Assembly (NCBI GenBank): GCA_958410215.1
Contig: CATYOF010000001.1
Location: 124,001 to 188,000, forward strand
Origin: an uncultured Cryptobacterium sp.
GTDB lineage: Bacteria; Actinomycetota; Coriobacteriia; Coriobacteriales; Eggerthellaceae
Reading direction: 5' to 3'
DNA: 64,000 nt
Under the pieces are notes generated by a model, which did not search any database, was not told the DNA's origin, and saw only the letters and a list, made by a program, of their open reading frames with translations. A program made the translations under genes and the position numbers. The first letter of the stretch is position 1; the number at the start of each line of letters is the position of its first letter. This document shows positions 44,417 through 53,446 of this stretch, one piece after another.

Positions 44417-47056
44417 TTAATGAGCTTCTGCCCAATTTCTTCCACTCGACACATCCGCCACTAAAGGAACAGAAAGTTCCACCACAGACTCCATAATTTC
44501 TTTTACCAACGAAGCCACTTCATCCACTTCTGCAAGCGGTACGGAAAGGTCCAATTCGTCATGAACCTGAAGCATTAAACGTGCATCATATGAACCTTCT
44601 ACCAACTTATCCATAACCTGGCGCATGGCAAGCTTAATAATATCGGCCGCGGTACCCTGCATGGGATGATTCATGGCAGTACGTTCGCCAAAACCGCGCT
44701 GAGCGGGATTTTTCGCTTTCAGTTCGGGAATATAGCGGCGACGACCAAATAAAGTAGTTGCGTAACCACACTCATGAGCAGATGCCACCACTTCATCCAA
44801 GAATTGTCGTACCCCAGGATAGGCAGCAAAATAACGCTCAATCATTTCTTTGGCTTCATAAATAGGAATATTGAGCGACTGGGCCAAACCGTAGGCTTGC
44901 TGGCCATAGACAATGCCAAAGTTTACCGCCTTAGCACGACTGCGCAATTCAGGTGTTATACCTTCTACCGGAATGCCAAACACACGTGAAGCGGTGCGGG
45001 CATGGAAATCTTCACCTGAACAAAATTCTTCGATTAAATGTTCATCACCCGATAAATGCGCCAAAAGACGAAGTTCAATTTGGGAATAGTCCGCCGAAAG
45101 AAACATTTCCCCTTCATGAAGTGGCACAAAGCACGTGCGAATATTGCGGCCAAATTCGGTACGTACCGGAATATTTTGCAGGTTAGGATCAGACGAAGAA
45201 AGACGACCTGTGGTGGTAACCATTTCATTAAAAGACGTATGCACGCGCCCATCGGCAGCAACCATACGCGGCAAAGCATCAATATAGGTTGATTTAATCT
45301 TTGCATATTCGCGATATTCCAGCACCAATCCAGGTAATTCGTGTTCAGCAGAAAGTTCCTTTAGCACCTTTGCATCGGTTGAATAACCGCGCTGGTTTTT
45401 CTTGATGGGCTTCAAACCAATTTCATCAAACAAAACTTCAGAAAGCTGCTTGGGAGAATCCACATTAAATTCCCTACCAGCTGCCGTATAGATAGCCTCA
45501 CGCAAACGATCAATTTCACATCCCGCATCGTGGGCAAGCTGGTTTAGGTGATCAAAATCAAGAGCAGCACCCGTTCGCTCCATGTAAGCTAGCACACCAA
45601 TTAACGGCATATCGATATCCTGATAGACGTGATATACCTCGCGTTCTTTAAGTGCTTTGGTTAAAGGCTCAACCAGCGCTGCAATAGCGCACGTTTCAAC
45701 CACAAGAGCCTTATCTGCATCCTCTTCCTCAGGCAAAACCGCTGCCGCAAAACGCTCCATCAATGCCGCAAGCGTCGAAGTGCCATTATTGGAATCGACC
45801 ACATATCCCGCTAAAGCAACATCAAAAACCTGCATTGCCAAAACATCTTGAGCTGAAATATAGGCCTTTTGCGATCCGTCGTGCGGGAAAACACATTCCA
45901 CTAACGCCTTTGCATCAAAGGCAGCAAACGGCATTTCTTTCACAATGCGCGCTAGTACCTGGCACGCTTCTTCTTCACGGAAAAACGCTACGGTATCATC
46001 CAATAAAACCGCAAGTGAAAGACCTGGATCAAACAAGGATATTTGCGCATCACGCCTCCAGGACAGCGCAACGGGACCTGAAGGATTCGATGCAATATAC
46101 GCATCAAGCGCTTGTTGTGCATCGGTGCCTTCGCAGGTATTCGAAACAACTTCAAAAGAAGCTGCTTCAGAAAACGAAGCAGAAGATCCCGCTAATTTAA
46201 GCACCTTATTCAGATGTGCCATAAAACGAACCTCGGAAAATGCCTTGGTTACCTCTTCTACTTCAAAATCAGGAAAGGAAACCGCGGAAGGGTCCACATC
46301 GATATCCGCATCACGCACAATTGTTGCAACCTGGCGCGACAAAAAAGCATCATCTTTATGCTCGGTTAAATTTTCGAGCTGCTTGCCTTTAAACTTATCG
46401 AGATTGTCATAAATCCCCTCCAGATTGCCATAAGACTGAAGCATGGAAGCAGCTTTTTTATCACCAATTCCGGGTACCCCAGGAATATTGTCAGACTTAT
46501 CGCCCTTGAGTCCTAAAAAGTCAGTAAACTGCGCAGGTGTTACTCCATAGCGTTCTTCTACCTCTGCAGGACCATAAATCACCACATCGGTAATACCGCG
46601 CTTGGTGGTTACCACGCGGGTAAGATCGCTTACCAACTGATAAGCATCTTTATCTCCCGTTACTAAAAGCGTTTGATATCCCAGTTCTTCATCACGTGCA
46701 GCAATGGTGCCTAAAATATCGTCACCTTCCCAACCTTTAAGGGAAACAACAGGGATACCCATTGAAACCAGCAACTTTTCGATAACGGGGAATTGCACGC
46801 GCAAATCATCATCCATAGGAGGACGTTGTGCTTTGTACTGCTTTAATGCTTCCATACGAAACGCCGGACGACCCTTATCGAACGCGCAAATAATGGCATC
46901 TGGATTCGCCATTTCTATAAATTTAACCAGCATGGAAATAAACCCAAACGCTGCATTAGTAGGTGTTCCATCAGGTGCAGTCATAGTAGGTGGCACCGCA
47001 TGATAAGCACGATGCATCAACGAATTTCCGTCAATTACGGCAACGGTTTTAGTCAT
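44417..47056 (-). CDS. polA: DNA polymerase I
   Basis: Pol I fills repair gaps and removes RNA primers. The 879-residue protein has the 5' nuclease domain (VIDGNSLMHRAYHAVPP, then LGLKGDKSDNIPGVPGIGDKK), a middle region, and the polymerase domain with SADYSQIELRLLAHLS and QVHDELDLSV. The middle region lacks the acidic DxE of the proofreading exonuclease (PVALSWRRDAQ instead), so proofreading is probably lost, as in Bacillus and Thermus Pol I. It is a single gene. Confidence 0.96.
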   Translation of the reverse strand: MTKTVAVIDGNSLMHRAYHAVPPTMTAPDGTPTNAAFGFISMLVKFIEMANPDAIICAFDKGRPAFRMEALKQYKAQRPPMDDDLRVQFPVIEKLLVSMGIPVVSLKGWEGDDILGTIAARDEELGYQTLLVTGDKDAYQLVSDLTRVVTTKRGITDVVIYGPAEVEERYGVTPAQFTDFLGLKGDKSDNIPGVPGIGDKKAASMLQSYGNLEGIYDNLDKFKGKQLENLTEHKDDAFLSRQVATIVRDADIDVDPSAVSFPDFEVEEVTKAFSEVRFMAHLNKVLKLAGSSASFSEAASFEVVSNTCEGTDAQQALDAYIASNPSGPVALSWRRDAQISLFDPGLSLAVLLDDTVAFFREEEACQVLARIVKEMPFAAFDAKALVECVFPHDGSQKAYISAQDVLAMQVFDVALAGYVVDSNNGTSTLAALMERFAAAVLPEEEDADKALVVETCAIAALVEPLTKALKEREVYHVYQDIDMPLIGVLAYMERTGAALDFDHLNQLAHDAGCEIDRLREAIYTAAGREFNVDSPKQLSEVLFDEIGLKPIKKNQRGYSTDAKVLKELSAEHELPGLVLEYREYAKIKSTYIDALPRMVAADGRVHTSFNEMVTTTGRLSSSDPNLQNIPVRTEFGRNIRTCFVPLHEGEMFLSADYSQIELRLLAHLSGDEHLIEEFCSGEDFHARTASRVFGIPVEGITPELRSRAKAVNFGIVYGQQAYGLAQSLNIPIYEAKEMIERYFAAYPGVRQFLDEVVASAHECGYATTLFGRRRYIPELKAKNPAQRGFGERTAMNHPMQGTAADIIKLAMRQVMDKLVEGSYDARLMLQVHDELDLSVPLAEVDEVASLVKEIMESVVELSVPLVADVSSGRNWAEAH

Positions 47057-47113
47057 ACAAACAATCCTCTCGATTGGGATGCCTTCGATTATACCCGTTG
47101 CGCGTTACTTACC

Positions 47114-47800
47114 TTAGGAATTCCAAAGATACCCTACCCCGCGAACTGTTTCCAAATGCTGCGATAATTCTGGACCTAATTTTGCGCGCACACGACGTAC
47201 GTGTACATCAACCGTACGAGAGCCTCCGAAATAATCAAAGCCCCACACTCGGCGCAACAATGCATCGCGCGAATAGGTACGTCCCGGATGAGTAACCAAA
47301 AACGCCAGCAACGCATACTCAAGATACGTAAAATCCACTGGCTCGTCGTTGACCGCCACCTGATAAGTAGCAAGATTGACAGTCATTCCTTCAACCGTAA
47401 TAACATCGTTTGCGCTGCCTTCATTACCAGGCCACAGCAGCTGACGAATGCGAAGAGAGCATTCTTCCACACTCGCACCATGCACCACAAAGTCACTCTT
47501 TATTTGCACAGGCAGGCTCAGCCCTTGGATCATGTGTTCTTTCACAATGATTAGCAGCGGAATATTACCGTCATCCACCAGCGCTTTTTCTATCTCAGGC
47601 AAAACTTGAGATCCTGTTGAAGGTAATTCATAAATAATAAGATCAAACGCAGGATTATCATTCAATATTTTTTTGAACTGAAGCGAAGAGCCCGCAATCA
47701 CATCCACATCAAGTCCTGATAAAACCGCCTGAAATTTATGCGCATTGTCGAGACTATCTGCAATAAAAACAACTTTTTTTCTTTGTTGCATCGCACTCAC
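47114..47800 (-). CDS. glnR: GlnR-like orphan response regulator
   Basis: A 228-residue protein with a receiver-like domain and a C-terminal OmpR-type winged helix (TYLEYALLAFLVTHPGRTYSR then GGSRTVDVHVRRVRAKLGPE). The phosphorylation Asp is a Glu in LIIYELP near 58 and the conserved Lys is missing, so it should act without a histidine kinase. GlnR of actinobacteria is such a pseudo-receiver and controls nitrogen genes. glnA is 7 bases upstream on the same strand, which strongly supports this role. The start is GTG 47800 or ATG 47791. A relation to MtrA or RegX3 is less likely because of the altered receiver. Confidence 0.78.
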   Translation of the reverse strand: MSAMQQRKKVVFIADSLDNAHKFQAVLSGLDVDVIAGSSLQFKKILNDNPAFDLIIYELPSTGSQVLPEIEKALVDDGNIPLLIIVKEHMIQGLSLPVQIKSDFVVHGASVEECSLRIRQLLWPGNEGSANDVITVEGMTVNLATYQVAVNDEPVDFTYLEYALLAFLVTHPGRTYSRDALLRRVWGFDYFGGSRTVDVHVRRVRAKLGPELSQHLETVRGVGYLWNS

Positions 47801-47807
47801 ACCCTAC

Positions 47808-49151
47808 CTACAATACGCCCAAATAACGATCAAGCTCCCAGTTAGATACCTGACGCAAGTATTCGTTCCATTCCTTGCGCTTTGCATCCACCAAGAATGA
47901 ATGAATGTGATCTCCCAGTACTTCTTTCATGAGTCCTGATTTCGCAAAACACTCAACCGCTTCGCCTAACGTATCGGGAAGTGTTTCAATTCCTTGCGCA
48001 TGCAGTTCCTGACGTGAAAGATGCGACCAATCGCTATCTTCAATAGAATCCTGTAACTCCAAGTTTTCCTCAATACCCTTAAGTCCTGCCGCAAGCACCG
48101 CAGAAAATGCCAAATACGGATTAGCAGAAGGATCGGGGCAGCGCAGTTCCACTCTGCACGCTTCTTCTTTGTGGGGCTTGTATCCAGGAATGCGCACCAA
48201 AGCAGAACGGTTATTACGCGCCCACGTAATATGCACGGGAGCTTCCCCGCCTGGCACAAGACGCTTGTAAGAATTCACGCACGGATTAGTAAGCAGGCAG
48301 TATTCAGGAGCATATTTCAGCAATCCGGCAATGTAGTGTTTTGCCAATTCGGACAAGTTGAAACCATCAGGGTCATTGCTGTCGAAAAACGCATTATTTC
48401 CCTTTGCATCAAATAAGCTTTGATGGATATGCATCCCCGAACCAGGCGCGTTGGTAAGAGGTTTTGGCATAAAGGAAGCGTATACCCCATACTTACTTGC
48501 AATTTCTTTTACCACCAATTTATAGGTCATAACATTGTCTGCCATAGTAAGCGCATCGGCAAAGCGAAGGTCAATCTCTTGCTGAGAAGGGCCGCTTTCA
48601 TGGTGAGAATACTCTACTGGGATACCCATTTTTTCCAAGGTAAGAATGGTATCGCGGCGCAAGTCGCTTGCCATATCAAGTGACGTAAGATCGAAATAAC
48701 CGCCCTGGTCAAGCGGCTCGGTGTCACAAGGATCTTTAAAATAAAAATATTCAAGCTCGGGGCCAACATTAAGCACATAGCCCAACTTTGCCGCCTTTGC
48801 TACTTGGCGCTTTAACACATAACGCGAATCGCCATCGAAATACTCTCCTTCAGGAGTTTTGATGGAACAAAACATACGGGCAACCGCATTGCGTTCGGGA
48901 CGCCAAGGCAAGATTTGAAATGTTGCAGCTTCAGGATAGGCAAGCATGTCAGATTCGCTCGTGTGCGCAAATCCGCGAACACAGCTTGCATCAAAGCCCA
49001 TGCCTTCTTCAAATGCGTTTTCCAATTCACTTGGAATAACCGCAAATGATTTCATATAGCCAAGAACATCGCAAAACCAAAATCGTACGAAATGGACATC
49101 GCGTGATTTAATAGTTTTTAATACGAAATCTTGATCAGGGCTACCAGTCAT
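47808..49151 (-). CDS. glnA: Glutamine synthetase type I
   Basis: GlnA joins ammonia to glutamate. The 447-residue length, and the absence of the Tyr adenylylation loop near residue 400, fit the alpha subtype. Typical motifs are VGPELEYFYFKD, HHESGPSQQEIDLRF, NAPGSGMHIHQSL and NNRSALVRIPGY. The chain ends WELDRYLGVL. It precedes glnR-like by seven bases, forming a nitrogen-assimilation pair. A candidate GlnR site and a -10 box lie upstream. Confidence 0.97.
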   Translation of the reverse strand: MTGSPDQDFVLKTIKSRDVHFVRFWFCDVLGYMKSFAVIPSELENAFEEGMGFDASCVRGFAHTSESDMLAYPEAATFQILPWRPERNAVARMFCSIKTPEGEYFDGDSRYVLKRQVAKAAKLGYVLNVGPELEYFYFKDPCDTEPLDQGGYFDLTSLDMASDLRRDTILTLEKMGIPVEYSHHESGPSQQEIDLRFADALTMADNVMTYKLVVKEIASKYGVYASFMPKPLTNAPGSGMHIHQSLFDAKGNNAFFDSNDPDGFNLSELAKHYIAGLLKYAPEYCLLTNPCVNSYKRLVPGGEAPVHITWARNNRSALVRIPGYKPHKEEACRVELRCPDPSANPYLAFSAVLAAGLKGIEENLELQDSIEDSDWSHLSRQELHAQGIETLPDTLGEAVECFAKSGLMKEVLGDHIHSFLVDAKRKEWNEYLRQVSNWELDRYLGVL

Positions 49152-49193
49152 GGTTACGTCCTTCCCGACGATGCACTACAACAACCACCCTTC

Positions 49194-49226
49194 ATTATAC
49201 CGATGTGCTTGTTTCATTCCTGTTTC
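49194..49226 (-). promoter_or_regulatory. glnA promoter with two GlnR-like half sites
   Basis: The minus strand carries TATAAT (49194-49199). Upstream it has GAAAC, six bases, and GAAAC (49211-49226), the 11-base-spaced half-site pattern of actinobacterial GlnR boxes, in the -35 area. The usual GTnAC partner half-sites are not seen, so regulation by the adjacent GlnR-like protein is inferred. Confidence 0.5.
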
Positions 49227-49247
49227 GAAGAGGCCCCCTTATGCAAC

Positions 49248-49273
49248 AAAGCACACCCTTTTGGGTGCGCTTT
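49248..49273 (-). terminator. Terminator after metI
   Basis: A hairpin AAAGCGCACCC with GGGTGTGCTTT and a loop of four A, on the minus strand, lies 49 bases after the metI stop and before the glnA promoter. The tail is short (GTTGC). Confidence 0.65.
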
Positions 49274-49321
49274 GAGAAGAACGTTATAGATTTGATGCGT
49301 CAGGTTCTGTTACCGCGCGCT

Positions 49322-49999
49322 CTATTTTTTCTTGTCCACCTTACGTGCAGCAAAATCGCAAACGCTTTGGATTATTTGCACTACTACAATCAAAATAACA
49401 ATGGTGGCAATCATCATATCGACCATGTAGCGCTGGTAGCCATAGCGAATAGCAATATCACCTAAGCCGCCTGCACCAACAGTACCCGCCATAGCGGAAT
49501 AACCCAACAAGGTGATAAGTGTAATGGAAAAGCCGCGAATTAACGAAGGTAAGCTTTCCATTAAGTATACCTTCAGCACAATTTGCCACACCGTAGCACC
49601 AAAGCTTTGAGCTGCTTCAATAAGACTTGCATCCACTTCGGCCAAGCTTTGTTCTACCATGCGTCCCACAAAAGGAGCAGCAGAAACAACCAAAGGCACA
49701 ATAGCACCGGGAACACCCAGTGAAGTACCTACCACCAAACGGGTAAACGGAATAATGGCAACCAAAAGAATAATGAACGGAATAGAGCGGCCAATATTGA
49801 TAATCCAACCTAAGACCGCATTAATAGCTCTATGGGGCAGCAGGCCCTTCTTCGGATCGGTTAGCACAACAGCCACACCCAACGGAATGCCAATGATATA
49901 GGCAAATACCGTTGACACCAGCGTCATAACAATGGTGTCCCAGGTACCCTGAAGAAGAAGTTCGCCGTATTGTTCAAAAAATATCTGAAGGTATTCCAT
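49322..49999 (-). CDS. metI: Methionine ABC transporter permease
   Basis: The 225-residue membrane protein has five helices and the coupling loop with EAAQSFGATVWQIVLKV. Features such as GIPLGVAVVLTDP and GYSAMAGTVGAGGLGDIAIRYGYQR are characteristic of MetI. It starts five bases after metN. The matching binding protein MetQ is not in the window. Confidence 0.95.
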   Translation of the reverse strand: MEYLQIFFEQYGELLLQGTWDTIVMTLVSTVFAYIIGIPLGVAVVLTDPKKGLLPHRAINAVLGWIINIGRSIPFIILLVAIIPFTRLVVGTSLGVPGAIVPLVVSAAPFVGRMVEQSLAEVDASLIEAAQSFGATVWQIVLKVYLMESLPSLIRGFSITLITLLGYSAMAGTVGAGGLGDIAIRYGYQRYMVDMMIATIVILIVVVQIIQSVCDFAARKVDKKK

Positions 50000-50004
50000 G
50001 GGTA

Positions 50005-50745
50005 TTACAGCCTTTTCTCAAGGAGCTTTTTTGCAACGTCACTTTGTGGATTAGAGAAAATATCTTCAGTTTTGCCCTGCTCCACAATAACACCCTCATC
50101 GATAACAACCACGTTGTCACAAATGAGTTCTGCCACAGTAAGAGAGTGAGTAATGATAATAAGAGTTACCCCTAGTTCTTGATTAATGCGCTTGAGCAAT
50201 TCCAAGATGGAATGCGTAGTCATGGTGTCAAGCGCGCTAGTTGCTTCGTCGCACAGCATAATCGAAGGGCGATTAGCCAAAGCACGTGCAATTGCCACGC
50301 GCTGCTGCTGACCACCGGAAAGCTGACTGGGGTATTTGTTGGCCTTTTCCTCTAAACCAACCATGGCAAGCAGTTCACGAGCACGTTCTTCTGCTTTTTT
50401 CTTGTCTACATGACGTAATTCAAGAGGAAACATAACATTACGCAACACGCTACGCTGCTGAAAAAGGCTAAAGTTTTGGAAAATCATGCCTACCGAGCTA
50501 CGAAAATCCAGCAATTCTTTACCGGATAACTGGGTAATATCACGACCATCAATCATAATCGTACCTGAAGTAGGACGCTCTAACAGATTGATACAACGGA
50601 CCAACGTAGATTTGCCCGCACCCGACTGACCAATGATGCCAAAGATTGAACCATCTTCGATGGTCAGGTTAATATCACGCAAGGCTACATGGGATTCTTT
50701 GTTAGCCACTTGATATGTTTTGTTAAGATTCTCAATTTGAATCAT
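50005..50745 (-). CDS. metN: Methionine-type ABC transporter ATPase
   Basis: The 246-residue protein has Walker A GQSGAGKSTL near 39-48, the signature LSGGQQQRVAIARAL and Walker B IMLCDEATSALD. It lacks the C-terminal NIL domain that holds the methionine-feedback site in the usual 340-residue MetN, so it may not be feedback-inhibited. Its role comes from the paired permease. A promoter lies 53 bases upstream. Confidence 0.9.
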   Translation of the reverse strand: MIQIENLNKTYQVANKESHVALRDINLTIEDGSIFGIIGQSGAGKSTLVRCINLLERPTSGTIMIDGRDITQLSGKELLDFRSSVGMIFQNFSLFQQRSVLRNVMFPLELRHVDKKKAEERARELLAMVGLEEKANKYPSQLSGGQQQRVAIARALANRPSIMLCDEATSALDTMTTHSILELLKRINQELGVTLIIITHSLTVAELICDNVVVIDEGVIVEQGKTEDIFSNPQSDVAKKLLEKRL

Positions 50746-50797
50746 AGCTCGTATTCCTTAGGCTATTGCTTAAGCGTGTTTAATTCACAGCTTTCCT

Positions 50798-50826
50798 AAT
50801 ATACCGTAAGGGTATACGCTTCTCAA
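50798..50826 (-). promoter_or_regulatory. Promoter of metNI
   Basis: The minus strand has TTGAGA, a 17-base spacer and TATATT, 53-81 bases before the metN start. The leader is too short for a SAM riboswitch, and none is seen. Confidence 0.65.
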
Positions 50827-50889
50827 GAATCTGTACCAAACACACAAAACCGAGACACTCAAGCACCTGAACAAGCAAGGCAGCACAGG

Positions 50890-53430
50890 TTAGCTTAAGC
50901 GGAAATAGGGAGATTCGCTATCAAAACATGTACTGAAATAGGGGTCCCCTTCAATAAAGTAACGTGGCCAACGATAGTGAAGAAAAGCTCGTTCTCGTTC
51001 GGCACGCACTACCTGTTCGTCAGTCAGCCCGTGCCCTACTGTTGCGTTTTCTTGATGGTAGAACTCAACGTCCCCGTTATACGCAACCCGATAGCCCGCC
51101 TTAATAACCTTCAGGCAGAAATCGACATCATGACAACTTACCTGGAAGCGCTCATCAAAACCGCCAACCTCATTAAACACCGAACGCTTTACCATCATTG
51201 CTGAAGCGGATACCGCTGAAAGATTGCTTGCGCAGATAAAACGCTTGGCATACCCATAAGCTGAACGGGGTAAATTAACGCCTATATTCCCTGCCGATCC
51301 GTAAGCACCAACCATAATGCCCGCATGTTGAATAGTGTCATCGGGATACAGAAGTTTAGGGCCCACTACTCCTACATCTTCACGCATACAGTGAGCCAGT
51401 AAAACAGAAAGAGCTCCTTCAGAAATCACTTCAGTATCGTTATCTAAAAACAAAAGGAAATCCGATTTACAGGTGGCTGCTGCCGCATTAGCAATCGCAG
51501 GCGGATTATAAGGTTTCGCGTAAGAAATAACACGAACATGGGGCAGCTTACAGTCAAGATCTTGCAGATATTCTTTTGTGGCAGGATTAACGCTGTTGTT
51601 ATCAACGATTACCAGCTCGCACCTATCAAGGGTATCGTGTTCCACCAACGAAGAAAGACACGTATCCAACAATTCGACTTCGTCTTTTATAGGAATAATA
51701 ATCGAAAGCGTAGGACGCGATTGCGGTAGACGATACTTCACCTGATAGCGGCGCTGCGCTATTTCCGACAACACCACCGCTTCAATATTCTCACGACGCA
51801 AAAAGAGTGCAAGAGCCTTTCTTCCCAAGCGAAATGCTTCTTCTTCGCGCCTTGATTCAACCTTGCCCGCTTCGGCAGAAATGCATGCCGCATCTTGTAC
51901 GTGATATAAAACTTTATCGATCCGCTCTATCTTGGTAGTCTTTTTCGAAGCTTTCAGCATTAAATCGTAGTCGAAAGCATCGGTCGAAAAGCCTTCATTT
52001 TGCGATACTGCCGTGATAATTTCCCTTGAGTAAAAAACCAAAGGACCTGCATAAAAATACGAGTACAACAAGTCGGGAGAAAAAATTGGCTTAAACTGCG
52101 GATTATGAAACCCTTTTTCGCGATCAAAATAATCGTGATTAGCGTATACCACATCAAGTGCGTTGCGAGAGCCGGGCGTCGTATTCGCTGCTGCTTTGCA
52201 AGAATTAAGGTTCGAATTCCCCGTCGCTTTTACAGCCTCGTTTGCCGTTTCTGGTGCATGAGATTGAGCGCCAGCCTTATTAATAGCGCGCGCATATTCA
52301 AATAGTGCTTCAGGGGCCAAAATAATACGCGGATCCAAAATGGCACATATATCCCCTGTTGACTGCATCATGCCACTTACCCGAGCAGCAGCTTCTTCCA
52401 ATGAAGCATCGGCAGCAATATGCACAAGCCTTTCATCGTCATGCCACTTACTAAAAGTTCGCGTATACGTTTCTTCGTCGAGCCCACAATCCACGACCAC
52501 CAATTCAAATAAGGTGTAGGTTTGCTGCAAAAGTGACAATAACGTAGCAGGCAGATAGCACACATCTTCCTTGTATAAAGGAAGAACCAAGCTAATGGTT
52601 GGTTCAAAGGAAAACGATAAGCCTCGCTGAAGGTCCAGTCCTGCAATAGTTTCGCAATGATCGCGATACCACTGTTCGTAGTCTTCATCCTTTGATGTAT
52701 CCGCCAACGTAAGAGCAAAAGATTCCTGCAGCGACTCGTACGTTTCATCACAGAAACGCGCGAAACCACCTGGTATTTTTTCGTTCGAATCATATACCGC
52801 CGCACAAAAATCCTTAGATTCCCGTAAAACACGCACGGAAAAACCAATATGTAACCGAGGAGTATCACCAAACTGACGAGGCTGACTTACTTCGTCAATG
52901 AGAGGATATACGGGCAAGTCGAGTTCGTTTCCCCATTGGTCAAGAAAATCCACCATAACCTCAGCACCATCAACATGAGGCATATCAACCAGCATTTTGA
53001 CCACGATTTCATCGCCGTCTTCTATGGCTTCAGTAAAAAAGATATTCATGCGATTTGCACTGTATTCACGCTCGATATCAAACATCTGCGCCATAAGTTC
53101 ATTGTGGACAAGCGCATTGAAACGTGTTCGCCACCGCATCATGTTCATTTCAACGGTCAAACGACTTTGCCCTAGAGGTTCGCCTTCTCCGGAAAATTCA
53201 ACAAAAGTAAGATCGACTTCGCGCACCTCAAAATACGGAAGAATAACCACGTAATTAGCTGCAGAAGCAGGATCTATTGGCACAAAAGGAAACAGATGAG
53301 AAGGAATCTTTGTGCCATCTTTAAGATGCGCATCCAAGAGTACTTCTGCCTGAGGTGCCAGACGATCAAGTACTAATTGGAGATAAACCTTTCCATCTCC
53401 ATGGCTCATGCTTTCTAAACGTACATTCAT
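50890..53430 (-). CDS. Double-domain glycosyltransferase (family 2 folds), paralog 1
   Basis: An 846-residue protein. The first 270 residues are a domain shared with the next gene upstream and otherwise unrecognised. Then come two GT-A folds: one from about 283 (ISLVLPLYKEDVCYLP) and one from about 580 (LSIIIPIKDEVELLD, LVIVDNNSV, FLLFLDNDTEV). The final part has VGVVGPKLLYPDDTIQHAGI and EVGGFDERFQVSCHDVDFCLK, typical of rhamnosyl-like transferases of surface polymers. There is no membrane helix, so it acts on the inner face of the membrane. It lies 16 bases after its paralog. Confidence 0.85.
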   Translation of the reverse strand: MNVRLESMSHGDGKVYLQLVLDRLAPQAEVLLDAHLKDGTKIPSHLFPFVPIDPASAANYVVILPYFEVREVDLTFVEFSGEGEPLGQSRLTVEMNMMRWRTRFNALVHNELMAQMFDIEREYSANRMNIFFTEAIEDGDEIVVKMLVDMPHVDGAEVMVDFLDQWGNELDLPVYPLIDEVSQPRQFGDTPRLHIGFSVRVLRESKDFCAAVYDSNEKIPGGFARFCDETYESLQESFALTLADTSKDEDYEQWYRDHCETIAGLDLQRGLSFSFEPTISLVLPLYKEDVCYLPATLLSLLQQTYTLFELVVVDCGLDEETYTRTFSKWHDDERLVHIAADASLEEAAARVSGMMQSTGDICAILDPRIILAPEALFEYARAINKAGAQSHAPETANEAVKATGNSNLNSCKAAANTTPGSRNALDVVYANHDYFDREKGFHNPQFKPIFSPDLLYSYFYAGPLVFYSREIITAVSQNEGFSTDAFDYDLMLKASKKTTKIERIDKVLYHVQDAACISAEAGKVESRREEEAFRLGRKALALFLRRENIEAVVLSEIAQRRYQVKYRLPQSRPTLSIIIPIKDEVELLDTCLSSLVEHDTLDRCELVIVDNNSVNPATKEYLQDLDCKLPHVRVISYAKPYNPPAIANAAAATCKSDFLLFLDNDTEVISEGALSVLLAHCMREDVGVVGPKLLYPDDTIQHAGIMVGAYGSAGNIGVNLPRSAYGYAKRFICASNLSAVSASAMMVKRSVFNEVGGFDERFQVSCHDVDFCLKVIKAGYRVAYNGDVEFYHQENATVGHGLTDEQVVRAERERAFLHYRWPRYFIEGDPYFSTCFDSESPYFRLS

Positions 53431-53446
53431 ATTCGTAATACTCGTA

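Noticed and set aside
50746..50889. SAM or T-box riboswitch before metN
   Set aside because: The leader after the promoter is only about 50 bases and shows no matching fold.
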